The notes: generated by a model from the letters alone, not told the origin. DNA of 8,822 nt from Candidatus Terrybacteria bacterium RIFCSPLOWO2_01_FULL_58_14 (GCA_001824745.1 MHSZ01000025.1:4247-13068), one strand, 5' to 3'. Shown: positions 1-6,740, numbered from the stretch's first letter. Numbers and translations: made by a program.

Positions 1-549
1 AAACTCGTCCACCCAAAAGCCCCGTACCACGGGATCTTTCACCTGTGCTACCACCCACTTCCGATATTCTTTATCGGTAAGGATGCGCATAATGCCCAAG
101 AGCGTCGAATCGGGAACCTCGAGGAGTGCGAGAATCGCATTCCTCAGCACATACTCCAGTCGCGGCCCCCACGTTTCTGCCCAGAGCTTCTGGAATACGC
201 CGACCAGGCCGTCAGTGATGAGGTGGCGGTACTCGGGCGCCACCGCCTCGACCGCATTGAAGGCAATGGGGTGATTGAGGTCGGAGGGATTGAAGTAAAT
301 GACATCTTCGACTCGCTCTTTCGGCACGAAATTGAGCATTTTCTCTGCGAACTCGCCGTGGGGATCCACGACCGCAACGCCCCGCCCCGCACGAATGTCA
401 TCAATCACCATATTCTCCAGCAGCGTAGTTTTTCCCATTCCCGTTTTGCCGATCACATACATGTGCCGGCGTCGGTCATCGGTCTTAATGCCGAACCGCT
501 GCTGTCGGTTTCGGAAATTCGTTTCTGCAAAAGGAACAATCTCATCCAT
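1..549 (-). CDS. Type IV secretion-like DNA-transfer ATPase (VirB4/TraD/HerA-type P-loop protein), N-terminal part
   Basis: An open frame runs from ATG at 549 to the window edge: 183 codons, with the C-terminal part missing. A Walker A motif, GKTGMGKT, lies at residues 34-41. The segment VVDPHGEF at residues 60-67 is typical of the conjugative coupling-protein/VirB4/HerA group of DNA-pumping or secretion ATPases. The Walker B region must lie beyond the window. There is no N-terminal membrane segment; the first 30 residues are charged. It starts 32 bp after the stop of the membrane protein gene 582-1880, so the two are probably co-transcribed and the products may form an anchored motor. No Shine-Dalgarno is visible; a heptamer repeat ends 8 nt before the ATG. 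The substrate (DNA, or protein via pili) cannot be judged from this fragment. The ATPase class is secure; the secretion or conjugation role is inferred from family resemblance. Confidence 0.88.
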   Translation of the reverse strand, partial: MDEIVPFAETNFRNRQQRFGIKTDDRRRHMYVIGKTGMGKTTLLENMVIDDIRAGRGVAVVDPHGEFAEKMLNFVPKERVEDVIYFNPSDLNHPIAFNAVEAVAPEYRHLITDGLVGVFQKLWAETWGPRLEYVLRNAILALLEVPDSTLLGIMRILTDKEYRKWVVAQVKDPVVRGFWVDEF

Positions 550-557
550 GGTGTTGG

Positions 558-578
558 GAATCTAAAATCTGGAATCTG
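558..578 (-). repeat. Heptamer tandem array in front of the ATPase gene
   Basis: On the plus strand there are three degenerate 7-bp units, GAATCTA, AAATCTG and GAATCTG, and a decayed fourth unit runs into the stop codon of the preceding gene. The array begins exactly 8 nt upstream of the ATPase ATG on the minus strand. Read in the gene's direction it offers a -10-like TAGATT close to the start. Its function is unknown. It resembles the array at 4171-4205 in period, GAAT core and distance to the start codon. Confidence 0.6.
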
Positions 579-581
579 GAA

Positions 582-1880
582 CTATGCAGTGGGAAGGGCT
601 TGTGGCGGCTCTCCGCGTTTCGCTTCCATGCGGGTCACTGAAGGGGCCTTCGAGACCATCGTTCCCGGGAAATGGAATATCGTTGCGAGCTCCTCGATAT
701 TGAAGATGAAACGTCGCCGCGCGAAAAGGCGATAGCGGAGATAGCGGCCGAGATATCGCTTTCGGTAGTGGTTGCGCTGTTTGGGGAATAGATACGAAAT
801 GCTCGGCGTCACATTCATGTTCGGCACAAAACTATTGAGGTGCGCGGAGTTGAACTGTCGGATTGCGCCGTAGATTGCCGATGGAGTGGCGGCCTTGTAC
901 ACCTCGCGCTTCGCAAGATAAGCGACCCGGATACCCGTACGGAAACCGAGCTTGGAGATATTGCGCTCAATTTCCTCCACGATGAGCTTCTCTCCCGGGG
1001 AGAGATGCATCATGAGCGACGGGAGTTCCGGCCTCATTGGTTTCTGCGGCGCCTGCGGAGGCCCCACCTGCGGGAAACCAATCCTCAGCACTTCTAGCAA
1101 AAACTTCCCCATCTCGCCGAGCGTTGCCTCCAACACACCCGCGATAAGGCCTTTCCGCGTCGCCTGCGGGCGGCCGATGAGTTTCGCGACAAGCTCATCA
1201 CCCTGCTTCTTCCATCCGTCGAAAAGCGGCTCTGCGATGATGTGGAACCAAATCTGTTCGCCAGGACCGAGCGACCCCATCACTTCCAAGAGTGCGGAGA
1301 GAGGGTCGATCCGCCGTTCCTCCACCGGCGCTTCGAACTCTATGTACGTACGGATGGGATATCCGTCTGGCTTCTGGAGCACGAACTCCGTCCCCCAGAG
1401 ATCCCACGTAGCACCGGGAATATCCTGGGGCACGCTCGCAGTATAATCATCCGCTTCGAGAATTTCCGCATCGGGATACTGCGCCCATACGTGCGCCTCA
1501 ACGAGATTCCGATGCTTGCTGAGCACGCGAATGAAAAAACGCGTTTCGCCGTTCACCGATGCGATCTCGCAGCTCATCCAGTTCTGCACCTTCCCTTTCC
1601 AGTACTTCTCGTCAGGACGAATGTTCGTCCACATGCCGTGGAGTCCGGCGAAAACCTGCTCCATCGCCTGCGGTGTTCGCTCCACGATTTGCGGAGGACG
1701 AATCTCCAGCAACGTCCACTCCAAAGTATAGAAGTACTGCCAGCGGAGGGCGAAAAGCCACAAATCGTGCAGAAAGAAAAGAAAAACTGGCGGTGCGATA
1801 AGCCACCACCAGTCCGCAAAGAAAGACCAGAGCCAACCGACGACTAGGGCGAATTCCGGGGGAACGATCAAGAAGCCCAC
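582..1880 (-). CDS. Uncharacterised membrane-anchored protein paired with the T4SS-like ATPase
   Basis: A 432-residue protein with a very hydrophobic, tryptophan-rich N-terminus: residues about 10-22 and 24-46 form one or two membrane segments. A large soluble region follows. I recognise a family found widely in Patescibacteria directly upstream of a secretion-like ATPase, with landmarks YPDAEILEADDY (mid N-terminal half), LGPGEQIWFHI, LSPGEKLIVEEIE and a C-terminal FNIEELATIFHFPG followed by KRGEPP. No catalytic motif is apparent. The likely role, by context, is a membrane platform or adaptor for the ATPase encoded next; that is inference. The start is GTG at 1880. The only upstream in-frame codon of note is the stop of the preceding gene, so no longer version is possible. 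TTG three codons further in is an alternative. An AGAGG lies about 15 nt upstream, too far for a normal ribosome binding site. Confidence 0.8.
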   Translation of the reverse strand: MGFLIVPPEFALVVGWLWSFFADWWWLIAPPVFLFFLHDLWLFALRWQYFYTLEWTLLEIRPPQIVERTPQAMEQVFAGLHGMWTNIRPDEKYWKGKVQNWMSCEIASVNGETRFFIRVLSKHRNLVEAHVWAQYPDAEILEADDYTASVPQDIPGATWDLWGTEFVLQKPDGYPIRTYIEFEAPVEERRIDPLSALLEVMGSLGPGEQIWFHIIAEPLFDGWKKQGDELVAKLIGRPQATRKGLIAGVLEATLGEMGKFLLEVLRIGFPQVGPPQAPQKPMRPELPSLMMHLSPGEKLIVEEIERNISKLGFRTGIRVAYLAKREVYKAATPSAIYGAIRQFNSAHLNSFVPNMNVTPSISYLFPKQRNHYRKRYLGRYLRYRLFARRRFIFNIEELATIFHFPGTMVSKAPSVTRMEAKRGEPPQALPTA

Positions 1881-1902
1881 GAGCGCCGCGCTCTGCCTCT
1901 GT

Positions 1903-1930
1903 GCGCTGCGGCCGCAACGGCCGGAAGCGC
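1903..1930 (-). other. Strong GC hairpin between regulator and membrane-protein genes
   Basis: An outer 5-bp stem (1903-1907 with 1926-1930, GCGCT/AGCGC) encloses a perfect 6-bp stem CGGCCG (1909-1914 with 1918-1923) around a 3-nt loop, with a small internal loop between them. It occupies half of the 57-bp gap between two co-oriented genes. No T-run follows on either strand, so it is not a standard intrinsic terminator. It could tune transcript stability or read-through within the operon. Confidence 0.5.
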
Positions 1931-1937
1931 CAGATGC

Positions 1938-2996
1938 TCAGGCGCGCCGAAGCACGTACCGTCCATCGGCTGTGCGCGAGAACGCAGCTCGATTCTGAAG
2001 ATTGAGCACAATGGTGTTGGGTTGCACGCGCCGGGCGCTTGCGACCTTCGCGACGATTTCGTCGCGCGAGAGCGGGTGCTTCGCTTCACGGAGAATACCG
2101 CTGATGACGTCACGAACGGTGCCCGGTTCATATCCCCACTCACGAAGCGCGTAGAGGCCGCGGCCGACGAGCACAAAACGATCATCCTTAATGAGCGCAT
2201 TGTGCACCGTCTGCGGATGCGCCGGGCGCCCGCTTCGGGGTTGGCCCTCTCTCACAATATGTTCGCTCCGCAACGTGTTCATGTGAGAAACAATGTCGGT
2301 GAAATGAACGGGTTCGCGTACCCCGCGGAGCACAATAAACGCCCAATCCCCGACGTCACGCGGCGTCACCTCCGGCGACGAGGTAAGCCCCCACATGTCC
2401 CGAGGACCTTTCGCGATGGCGCGCGAAATACCCACCCACGAAACGCGCGCGCGCTGTGTGAGCTGGAGACGCTTCCTGCGCGCTTCGTCTTCCACAAGCT
2501 CCCAAAACGCGGCCTCATCGAGGACGCGGTTGAGAGCCCTGAGTCGCCCCGCAACGGATGCGGCAAACGCCTCAGCGCCAGACACGCGTGTCGGATTGAT
2601 CGTCCACACGGTATGACGATCGTCGGTCTCGCGATGACGGGTGAATGGCTCTCCTAAATCCAGGAGGAGTTGGAGGAACGCCGGTTCCGTGCGAGACGAA
2701 AAGTCCTCGAAGAGATGGTGTTCTGCGCGAAGGTCTCCATGCGCGCGCAAGTGTTGTTCGATCTCGCGCACGTGCGCCCGAACGGATTTCTCCGTCGTCT
2801 CGCGAAGTTGCGTAAAACCGCTCGCCTCAATCTGGCGAACGCGTTCTCGAGTAATCCCGAAACCCTCACCGATACTCTCGAGCGTTTCCGGGTCGCTTCC
2901 TCCAAGGCCGTAACGGCGTTCTATCACCTCGCGTGCGCGATCCGGCAGCTGGGAAAGGAGAGCTTCCACCGTCTTTCCATACTGTGCTGCGGCCAT
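1938..2996 (-). CDS. Sigma-region-4/HARE-HTH fusion DNA-binding regulator
   Basis: A 352-residue protein. Residues about 9-65 match sigma-70 region 4: LPDRAREVIERRYGL followed by the helix-turn-helix ETLESIGEGFGITRERVRQIEA (key residues T49, R50, R52, Q55, E57), which in sigma factors reads the -35 box. No region 2 is present, so it should not melt a -10 element like a full sigma factor. Residues about 214-291 resemble a HARE-HTH winged helix, as in RNA polymerase delta (VHFTDIV, then HPQTVHNALIKDDRFVLVGRGLYAL). Residues 292-352 form a further winged-helix-like unit (HPLSRDEIV, VQPNTIVLNLQN, DGRYVLRR). The middle, 66-213, is mostly helical without a motif I know. This architecture is common in Patescibacteria, but its function is not established to my knowledge. 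It heads the minus-strand run into the membrane protein and ATPase genes. The ATG at 2996 lies just below a good promoter and has no Shine-Dalgarno. Confidence 0.85.
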   Translation of the reverse strand: MAAAQYGKTVEALLSQLPDRAREVIERRYGLGGSDPETLESIGEGFGITRERVRQIEASGFTQLRETTEKSVRAHVREIEQHLRAHGDLRAEHHLFEDFSSRTEPAFLQLLLDLGEPFTRHRETDDRHTVWTINPTRVSGAEAFAASVAGRLRALNRVLDEAAFWELVEDEARRKRLQLTQRARVSWVGISRAIAKGPRDMWGLTSSPEVTPRDVGDWAFIVLRGVREPVHFTDIVSHMNTLRSEHIVREGQPRSGRPAHPQTVHNALIKDDRFVLVGRGLYALREWGYEPGTVRDVISGILREAKHPLSRDEIVAKVASARRVQPNTIVLNLQNRAAFSRTADGRYVLRRA

Positions 2997-3006
2997 AGCT
3001 GAAATA

Positions 3007-3036
3007 TGTATAGCAGAAAAGCCGGGAGGGTGTCAA
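3007..3036 (-). promoter_or_regulatory. Sigma-70-type promoter of the regulator gene, near-leaderless
   Basis: On the minus strand a perfect -35 TTGACA (3036-3031) is followed after 18 nt by TATACA (3012-3007), preceded by the extended -10 dinucleotide TG (3015-3014). Transcription would start near 3000, only a few bases before the ATG at 2996. The transcript would therefore be leaderless or nearly so, which fits the absence of a ribosome binding site. It probably drives the three-gene run 2996-1. The promoter call is from sequence match only. Confidence 0.7.
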
Positions 3037-3076
3037 GGAATCGCAACGGGTTGTGGTGCCGGTGAGAAGCCGGGCC

Positions 3077-4162
3077 TCACGCGCCGTGCTTCACCTCGAT
3101 CACGTCCCCCTCCCGCACGACGTAGCTCTTGCCTTCGCTGCGCAAAAGTCCCTTTCCGCGCGCGTGGCCCCATCCCCCCGCCTCCGCCAAGGAATTCCAG
3201 CCAATCACATCGCCGCGAATGAATTGTTGCTCGAAATCCGAATGAATCGCTCCAGCAGCTTGCGGCAGAAACGTCCCCACCGGGATGGTCCATGCACGTG
3301 TCTCATCGGAACCGGTGGTAAAAAAGGTGACGAGCCCAAGCATCGTAAACGCCTTTCGAATGAGCCGATCGAGCGGGAATTCCCCCAACCCCAACTCCTG
3401 GCGCTCGCGAGAGACAAACCCCGCAGCTTCCTGCTCCTCTCGGAGATTGATGACTACTGCCGGAATACGTCGTTTCTGAAACTCTCCGGCGGCCCGCATC
3501 CACTCTTTCTGTATCGTTGCGTTCACGAGAACGAGAAGTGGTTTTGCGGTAAGAAGCGCTAAATCCCGCGCTTCCCGTTCGCACACCTCTCTCTCGCGTT
3601 CCCCCCGAAGCTCCGCGAGTTTTACGCGCGCCGGGGTTCCTTCCCGCAACGCATCCCGCAGTGCCGCAAGTGCGTGCGCGCTCTCCTGTGCGCTTTTCGC
3701 GCCCGCACGCGCCTCCTTCTCTGTTTGTTCGAGACGCTTCTCGATACCCTCGAGATCTTTGAGTGCCAACTCGGCATCCACGATATCGTAATCGCGCAGC
3801 GGATCCGGTACGCCTTCCACGTGCGCGATTTCGGGAGCCGTAAAAGCCCGCACCACTTCGACAATGGCATCTACTTCCCGAATCTGCGCCAAAAACTGAT
3901 TCCCGAGTCCTTCGCCTCGATTCGCACCTTTCACGAGACCCGCGATGTCGACGAACTTCACTGTCGCGGGAACCACGCGTGCCGAATGCTCCAGGGCCGC
4001 AAGTGTCGCGAGGCGAGAATCCGGCACCGACACCACGCCCACGTTGGGATCGATCGTGGTGAAAGGGTAGTTTGAGACGTCAACAGCTTTGCGGGTGAGA
4101 ACCGAAAAAAGGGTGGATTTCCCTACATTAGGAAGCCCCACGATGCCAATAGAGAGTGCCAT
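3077..4162 (-). CDS. ychF: Redox-sensitive/ribosome-associated NTPase YchF (OLA1/Obg family)
   Basis: A 361-residue protein, the usual length for YchF. G1 is GLPNVGKST (9-17); the signature NYPFTTIDPNVG lies at 31-42; G3 is DIAGLVKGA (72-80), then NRGEGLGNQFL. A helical coiled-coil-like arm spans about 125-200. The C-terminal TGS domain has FFTTGSDETRAWTI, QAAGAIHSDFEQQFIR and GKSYVVREGDVIEV. YchF binds ribosomes and hydrolyses ATP in characterised members. The G4 site, normally NxxE, reads VNATIQ here (N214), so the conserved Glu is absent. The start is ATG 4162 because GIVGLPNVGKST must sit at the very N-terminus; the frame stays open to 4435 only across the repeat and the end of rfbD. It lies 65 bp downstream of rfbD and may have its own promoter in the repeat-bearing gap. 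The preceding sequence shows no Shine-Dalgarno. Confidence 0.95.
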   Translation of the reverse strand: MALSIGIVGLPNVGKSTLFSVLTRKAVDVSNYPFTTIDPNVGVVSVPDSRLATLAALEHSARVVPATVKFVDIAGLVKGANRGEGLGNQFLAQIREVDAIVEVVRAFTAPEIAHVEGVPDPLRDYDIVDAELALKDLEGIEKRLEQTEKEARAGAKSAQESAHALAALRDALREGTPARVKLAELRGEREREVCEREARDLALLTAKPLLVLVNATIQKEWMRAAGEFQKRRIPAVVINLREEQEAAGFVSRERQELGLGEFPLDRLIRKAFTMLGLVTFFTTGSDETRAWTIPVGTFLPQAAGAIHSDFEQQFIRGDVIGWNSLAEAGGWGHARGKGLLRSEGKSYVVREGDVIEVKHGA

Positions 4163-4170
4163 AGCAGCAA

Positions 4171-4205
4171 GAATAGAGAATAGAGAATAAAGGATAGAGG
4201 ATAGA
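4171..4205 (-). repeat. Heptamer tandem array in front of ychF
   Basis: Five consecutive 7-bp units on the plus strand: GAATAGA twice, GAATAAA, then GGATAGA twice. It lies in the 65-bp rfbD-ychF gap and begins exactly 8 nt upstream of the ychF ATG. In the gene's direction each unit supplies a TATTCT- or TATCCT-like hexamer, i.e. a ladder of -10-like sites; the last, TATTCT, ends 7 nt before the ATG, which would suit a leaderless transcript. No matching -35 is visible. Whether it is a promoter, a spacer or a slippage-prone repeat is unknown. Confidence 0.75.
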
Positions 4206-4227
4206 ACGGCCCGGCGATTCCCAATCC

Positions 4228-5106
4228 TCAATTCCCGCTCCCTGTTTCGAGGTATTCCTGGAGCGCCTCTTCCCATGGGCGGCGCCGGAAGAGCTTCGTA
4301 TTGGTCAGTATAGAATAACGAGGGCGTTTCGCCCTGGCCGGGCCGGCTGGTCGAGAAAACTCTTCGGAAGAAATAGGCGCCACACGAACCGGTAGTCTTG
4401 CGAGACGGAAGATTTCGAACGCGAAATCGTACCACGTGATCCCTTCTGATGGCGTCTCGTTCGTGACGTGATATACGCCCGGCTCGTACTTTTCTTCGTC
4501 TCCGGAAACAATCTCCAGCGTTGCGTGCGCTAAATCGTATGTGTAAGTGGGCTTACCGTGCTGATCATTCACGACGCGTATCTCTTTTTGTTCTCGACCG
4601 AGTTTTAGCATCGTATCCACGAAATTCTTTCCGTGAGGACCGTAGAGCCACGAGGTTCGGATGAGGTAAAACGGCAGTCGCTCAAGCCCAATGCGCCATA
4701 GTGCCTGCTCGCCCAAGAGCTTCGATCGGCCGTAGGCATTCACCGGATTTGTCGGCATCCAATCTTCGTCGTAGCCCTTGGGGTTCTCTCCGTCGAACAC
4801 GTAATCCGTCGAGTAATGAACGAGGGTGCTTCCCCATTCGATACAGGCCTCGGCGAGCAAGCCCACTGCAGTGCCGTTCACGAGGTTCGCGGCGCGCGTA
4901 TTCACCTCCGCGCCATCTACATCGGTGAAAGCGGCGGCGTTGATGACGAATCGCGGTCGCATCTCGTGAAAACGGCTGTAAATGGCATCCGCATCGGTAA
5001 TGTCCAACTCCTCTTGATCCCATGCGAGTACATCGTGGTCGCGCGAGAATACGTCGACGAGCGCTCGTCCCAGCATTCCTTTGGCTCCGAGGATAATAAT
5101 CGCCAT
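4228..5106 (-). CDS. rfbD: dTDP-4-dehydrorhamnose reductase
   Basis: A 292-residue protein of the extended short-chain dehydrogenase family that reduces dTDP-4-dehydro-L-rhamnose to dTDP-L-rhamnose with NAD(P)H, the last step of the pathway. The Rossmann glycine motif GAKGMLG is at 7-13, DITD at 35-38, NAAAFTDVDGAE at 56-67, HYSTDYVFDG at 97-106, and the catalytic pair is Y125/K129 in YGRSK. The RmlD landmarks RTSWLYGPHGKNFVDTM and YHVTNE follow. Length is normal. The ATG at 5106 lies 2 nt after the rfbC stop, so translation is probably coupled. It is the last gene of the rfbABCD run. The C-terminus (EEALQEYLETGSGN) is typical. Confidence 0.95.
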   Translation of the reverse strand: MAIIILGAKGMLGRALVDVFSRDHDVLAWDQEELDITDADAIYSRFHEMRPRFVINAAAFTDVDGAEVNTRAANLVNGTAVGLLAEACIEWGSTLVHYSTDYVFDGENPKGYDEDWMPTNPVNAYGRSKLLGEQALWRIGLERLPFYLIRTSWLYGPHGKNFVDTMLKLGREQKEIRVVNDQHGKPTYTYDLAHATLEIVSGDEEKYEPGVYHVTNETPSEGITWYDFAFEIFRLARLPVRVAPISSEEFSRPAGPARAKRPRYSILTNTKLFRRRPWEEALQEYLETGSGN

Positions 5107-5108
5107 GG

Positions 5109-5660
5109 TCAGGAAAACTTCTCCGGGAAAAGCTCCCGCAATCGCGGATTATTCCGATCGCGTTCGGAGATCACGGGCTCCGCAACGGGCCAAGAGATTT
5201 TGAGATCGGGATCGTCCCATGCGATCGCGCGCGTATCGCTCCCGTCGTAGTAGGCATCCACCAGATAGAGATAATGCACGGGTACGTTTCCCTTCACGCA
5301 AATGGAATTCGCGACTCCTTTGGGAATGAAGAGTGCTTGAGGATACTCTTCTTGGAACTCAAGCGTGGCAACGGTTCCAAACGTGGAACGCTCTGGGCGT
5401 ATGTCGACCAGTGCTGCAAACATCGTTCCCGTAACGGGATATACGAGCTTATTCCAGTTCTCCGCGTGGAGCGCCCGAATGACGCGGGGCTTGGAGTATG
5501 AATGATTCCACTGTAGCGGCAGGAACGGATGGCCAATGGCCTCTTCCAGTTCGTCGCGCCGCATCGCCTCTCGAAAAAAACCCCGCTCGTCACGGAACGT
5601 CGGGCGTTCAATCACCAAGAGGCCGGGGATGGTCGTCTCTTTCCAATAGCTCTCTGCCAT
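5109..5660 (-). CDS. rfbC: dTDP-4-dehydrorhamnose 3,5-epimerase (divergent)
   Basis: A 183-residue cupin-fold epimerase converting dTDP-4-dehydro-6-deoxyglucose to dTDP-4-dehydrorhamnose. Visible family motifs: FRDERGFFRE (22-31), QWNHSYS (50-56), RALH with the catalytic-base candidate H65 (usually RGLH), KLVYPVTG (71-78), VDIRPERSTFG (85-95), the tyrosines Y137/Y138, WDDPDLKISWP (148-158) and D168 in ISERD, which matches the Asp of the His-Asp dyad. The usual GFAHGF is replaced by GVANSI (115-120), so one conserved histidine is missing. I chose ATG 5660, which gives the usual family length and a 10-bp gap after rfbB. A TTG at 5678 would add six residues and overlap rfbB by 8 nt. Operon position strongly supports the assignment; a variant stereochemistry is possible. 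Confidence 0.9.
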   Translation of the reverse strand: MAESYWKETTIPGLLVIERPTFRDERGFFREAMRRDELEEAIGHPFLPLQWNHSYSKPRVIRALHAENWNKLVYPVTGTMFAALVDIRPERSTFGTVATLEFQEEYPQALFIPKGVANSICVKGNVPVHYLYLVDAYYDGSDTRAIAWDDPDLKISWPVAEPVISERDRNNPRLRELFPEKFS

Positions 5661-5670
5661 ATTCTCGTAT

Positions 5671-6732
5671 TCACGCAACCGACCGTCCTTCTCCGGAAAG
5701 GTCCCGTTTCAAAGCAGAATTCCCGTAGTGCCGCATCGCGTGATCCTGATAATCACGGGAGTCCTTCAACGGCCGCCACCACGACTCATGCTCCCGGTAC
5801 CAATTCACGAGTTCCGGAAGCGCCTCTTGAAGGCGTCGTCTCGGTTCCCAGCCGAGTTTGCGGATTTTCGCGCTATCCAGCGCGTAGCGAGCATCGTGTC
5901 CGGGCCGGGCGTCGACGAACTCGATCGCGTCCTCTCCTCTTAAAAAGAGCGGCAAGATGGCGCGTACCATTTCGAGGTTCTGTCGCCGTTCGCCGGACCC
6001 GAAGTTATAGATCCCGCCCGCTTCGCCCTTCCGTAATACGAGATCGAGGGCGCTCACGTGATCCTCGACATGCGTCCATTCGCGTACTTGGGTTCCCGGA
6101 GGATACACCGGCGTCTTCGCACCCTCCATGAGCCGCGTGATAATGACGGGCAAGAATTTCTCCGGATGCTGGCTCGGTCCGTAGGCATTCGACCCACGGG
6201 TGGTCATGACCGCCGTCCCATACGTTTCATGATAGGCGCCGACAAGAAGGTCTCCTCCGGCCTTGGAGGCGGCATAGGGGCTGCGAGGCATCAAGGCGTC
6301 TTCCTCGCGAAACTCCCGCTCGCCCTCGGCGACACCGTACACTTCATCGGTAGAGACATGAAGAAGGCGTGACACGCCGCACTCGCGAGCCGCATCAAGA
6401 AGTGTCGAAACTCCAAGTACGTTCGTGTGAAGAAAGAGGCGCGGCTGGTGGATTGAGCGATCCACATGCGACTCTGCGGCGAGGTTGGCGACAAGTTGAG
6501 GCCGTTCCTCGTGCAATGCCTTCATGACGGCAGCGCTATCCGCGATATCTCCCAGAATGAACCGGTAACGATCCGCAAAATGTTCCTCGACGTCGCGGAG
6601 GTTCTCGGGGTTTCCCGCATAGGTCAACGCGTCAAAATTCACCACCCGATCATCCGGATAGCGCTGCAACAGGTACCGCACGAAGTGCGAACCGATGAAC
6701 CCGCATCCGCCGGTAACGAGAGTCGTCGCCAT
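5671..6732 (-). CDS. rfbB: dTDP-glucose 4,6-dehydratase
   Basis: A 353-residue NAD-dependent extended SDR enzyme that turns dTDP-glucose into dTDP-4-dehydro-6-deoxyglucose, step two of the pathway. The NAD motif TGGCGFIG is at 7-14, FDALTYAGNPENL at 33-45, NLAAESHVDRSI at 83-94, and STDEVYG at 127-133 carries the dehydratase triad T128-D129-E130. Y153/K157 lie in SPYAASKAGGD. RGSNAYGPSQHPEKFLP replaces the usual RCSNNYGPYQ-type segment, and VREWTHVEDH follows. Length is standard. The ATG at 6732 is 6 nt after the rfbA stop and has the clearest ribosome binding site of the operon (GAGG at 6740-6737). The last 20 or so residues (KRDLSGEGRSVA) are charged and poorly conserved. Confidence 0.95.
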   Translation of the reverse strand: MATTLVTGGCGFIGSHFVRYLLQRYPDDRVVNFDALTYAGNPENLRDVEEHFADRYRFILGDIADSAAVMKALHEERPQLVANLAAESHVDRSIHQPRLFLHTNVLGVSTLLDAARECGVSRLLHVSTDEVYGVAEGEREFREEDALMPRSPYAASKAGGDLLVGAYHETYGTAVMTTRGSNAYGPSQHPEKFLPVIITRLMEGAKTPVYPPGTQVREWTHVEDHVSALDLVLRKGEAGGIYNFGSGERRQNLEMVRAILPLFLRGEDAIEFVDARPGHDARYALDSAKIRKLGWEPRRRLQEALPELVNWYREHESWWRPLKDSRDYQDHAMRHYGNSALKRDLSGEGRSVA

Positions 6733-6736
6733 GGAA

Positions 6737-6740
6737 CCTC
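6737..6740 (-). promoter_or_regulatory. Ribosome binding site of rfbB
   Basis: GAGG on the minus strand sits 4 nt before the rfbB ATG and overlaps the end of the rfbA stop region. It is one of the few Shine-Dalgarno-like sequences in the window; most other starts here lack one. Confidence 0.5.

Noticed and set aside
662..671. 10-bp palindrome TTCCCGGGAA
   Set aside because: It overlaps codons of the conserved FHFPG motif and is short enough for chance.
989..1005. 17-bp palindrome TCTCTCCC-G-GGGAGAGA
   Set aside because: It encodes the conserved LSPGEK segment of the membrane protein, so coding constraint is a sufficient explanation.
2022..2657. Plus-strand frame of 211 codons opposite the sigma/HARE gene
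   Set aside because: Antisense shadow of a well-supported gene with no motif of its own.
3057..3076. Possible terminator after ychF
   Set aside because: Only 4-5 bp stems (CCGG/CCGG or GTGAG/CTCAC) and no T-run on the minus strand.
4163..4435. N-terminal extension of YchF by about 91 residues
   Set aside because: It would translate the heptamer repeat and the end of rfbD, and YchF proteins begin right at the G1 motif.
5204..5226. GGGATCGTCCC-like inverted repeat within rfbC
   Set aside because: Four-base arms over the conserved WDDPDLKI codons; not comparable to the long hairpins in the glycosyltransferase gene.
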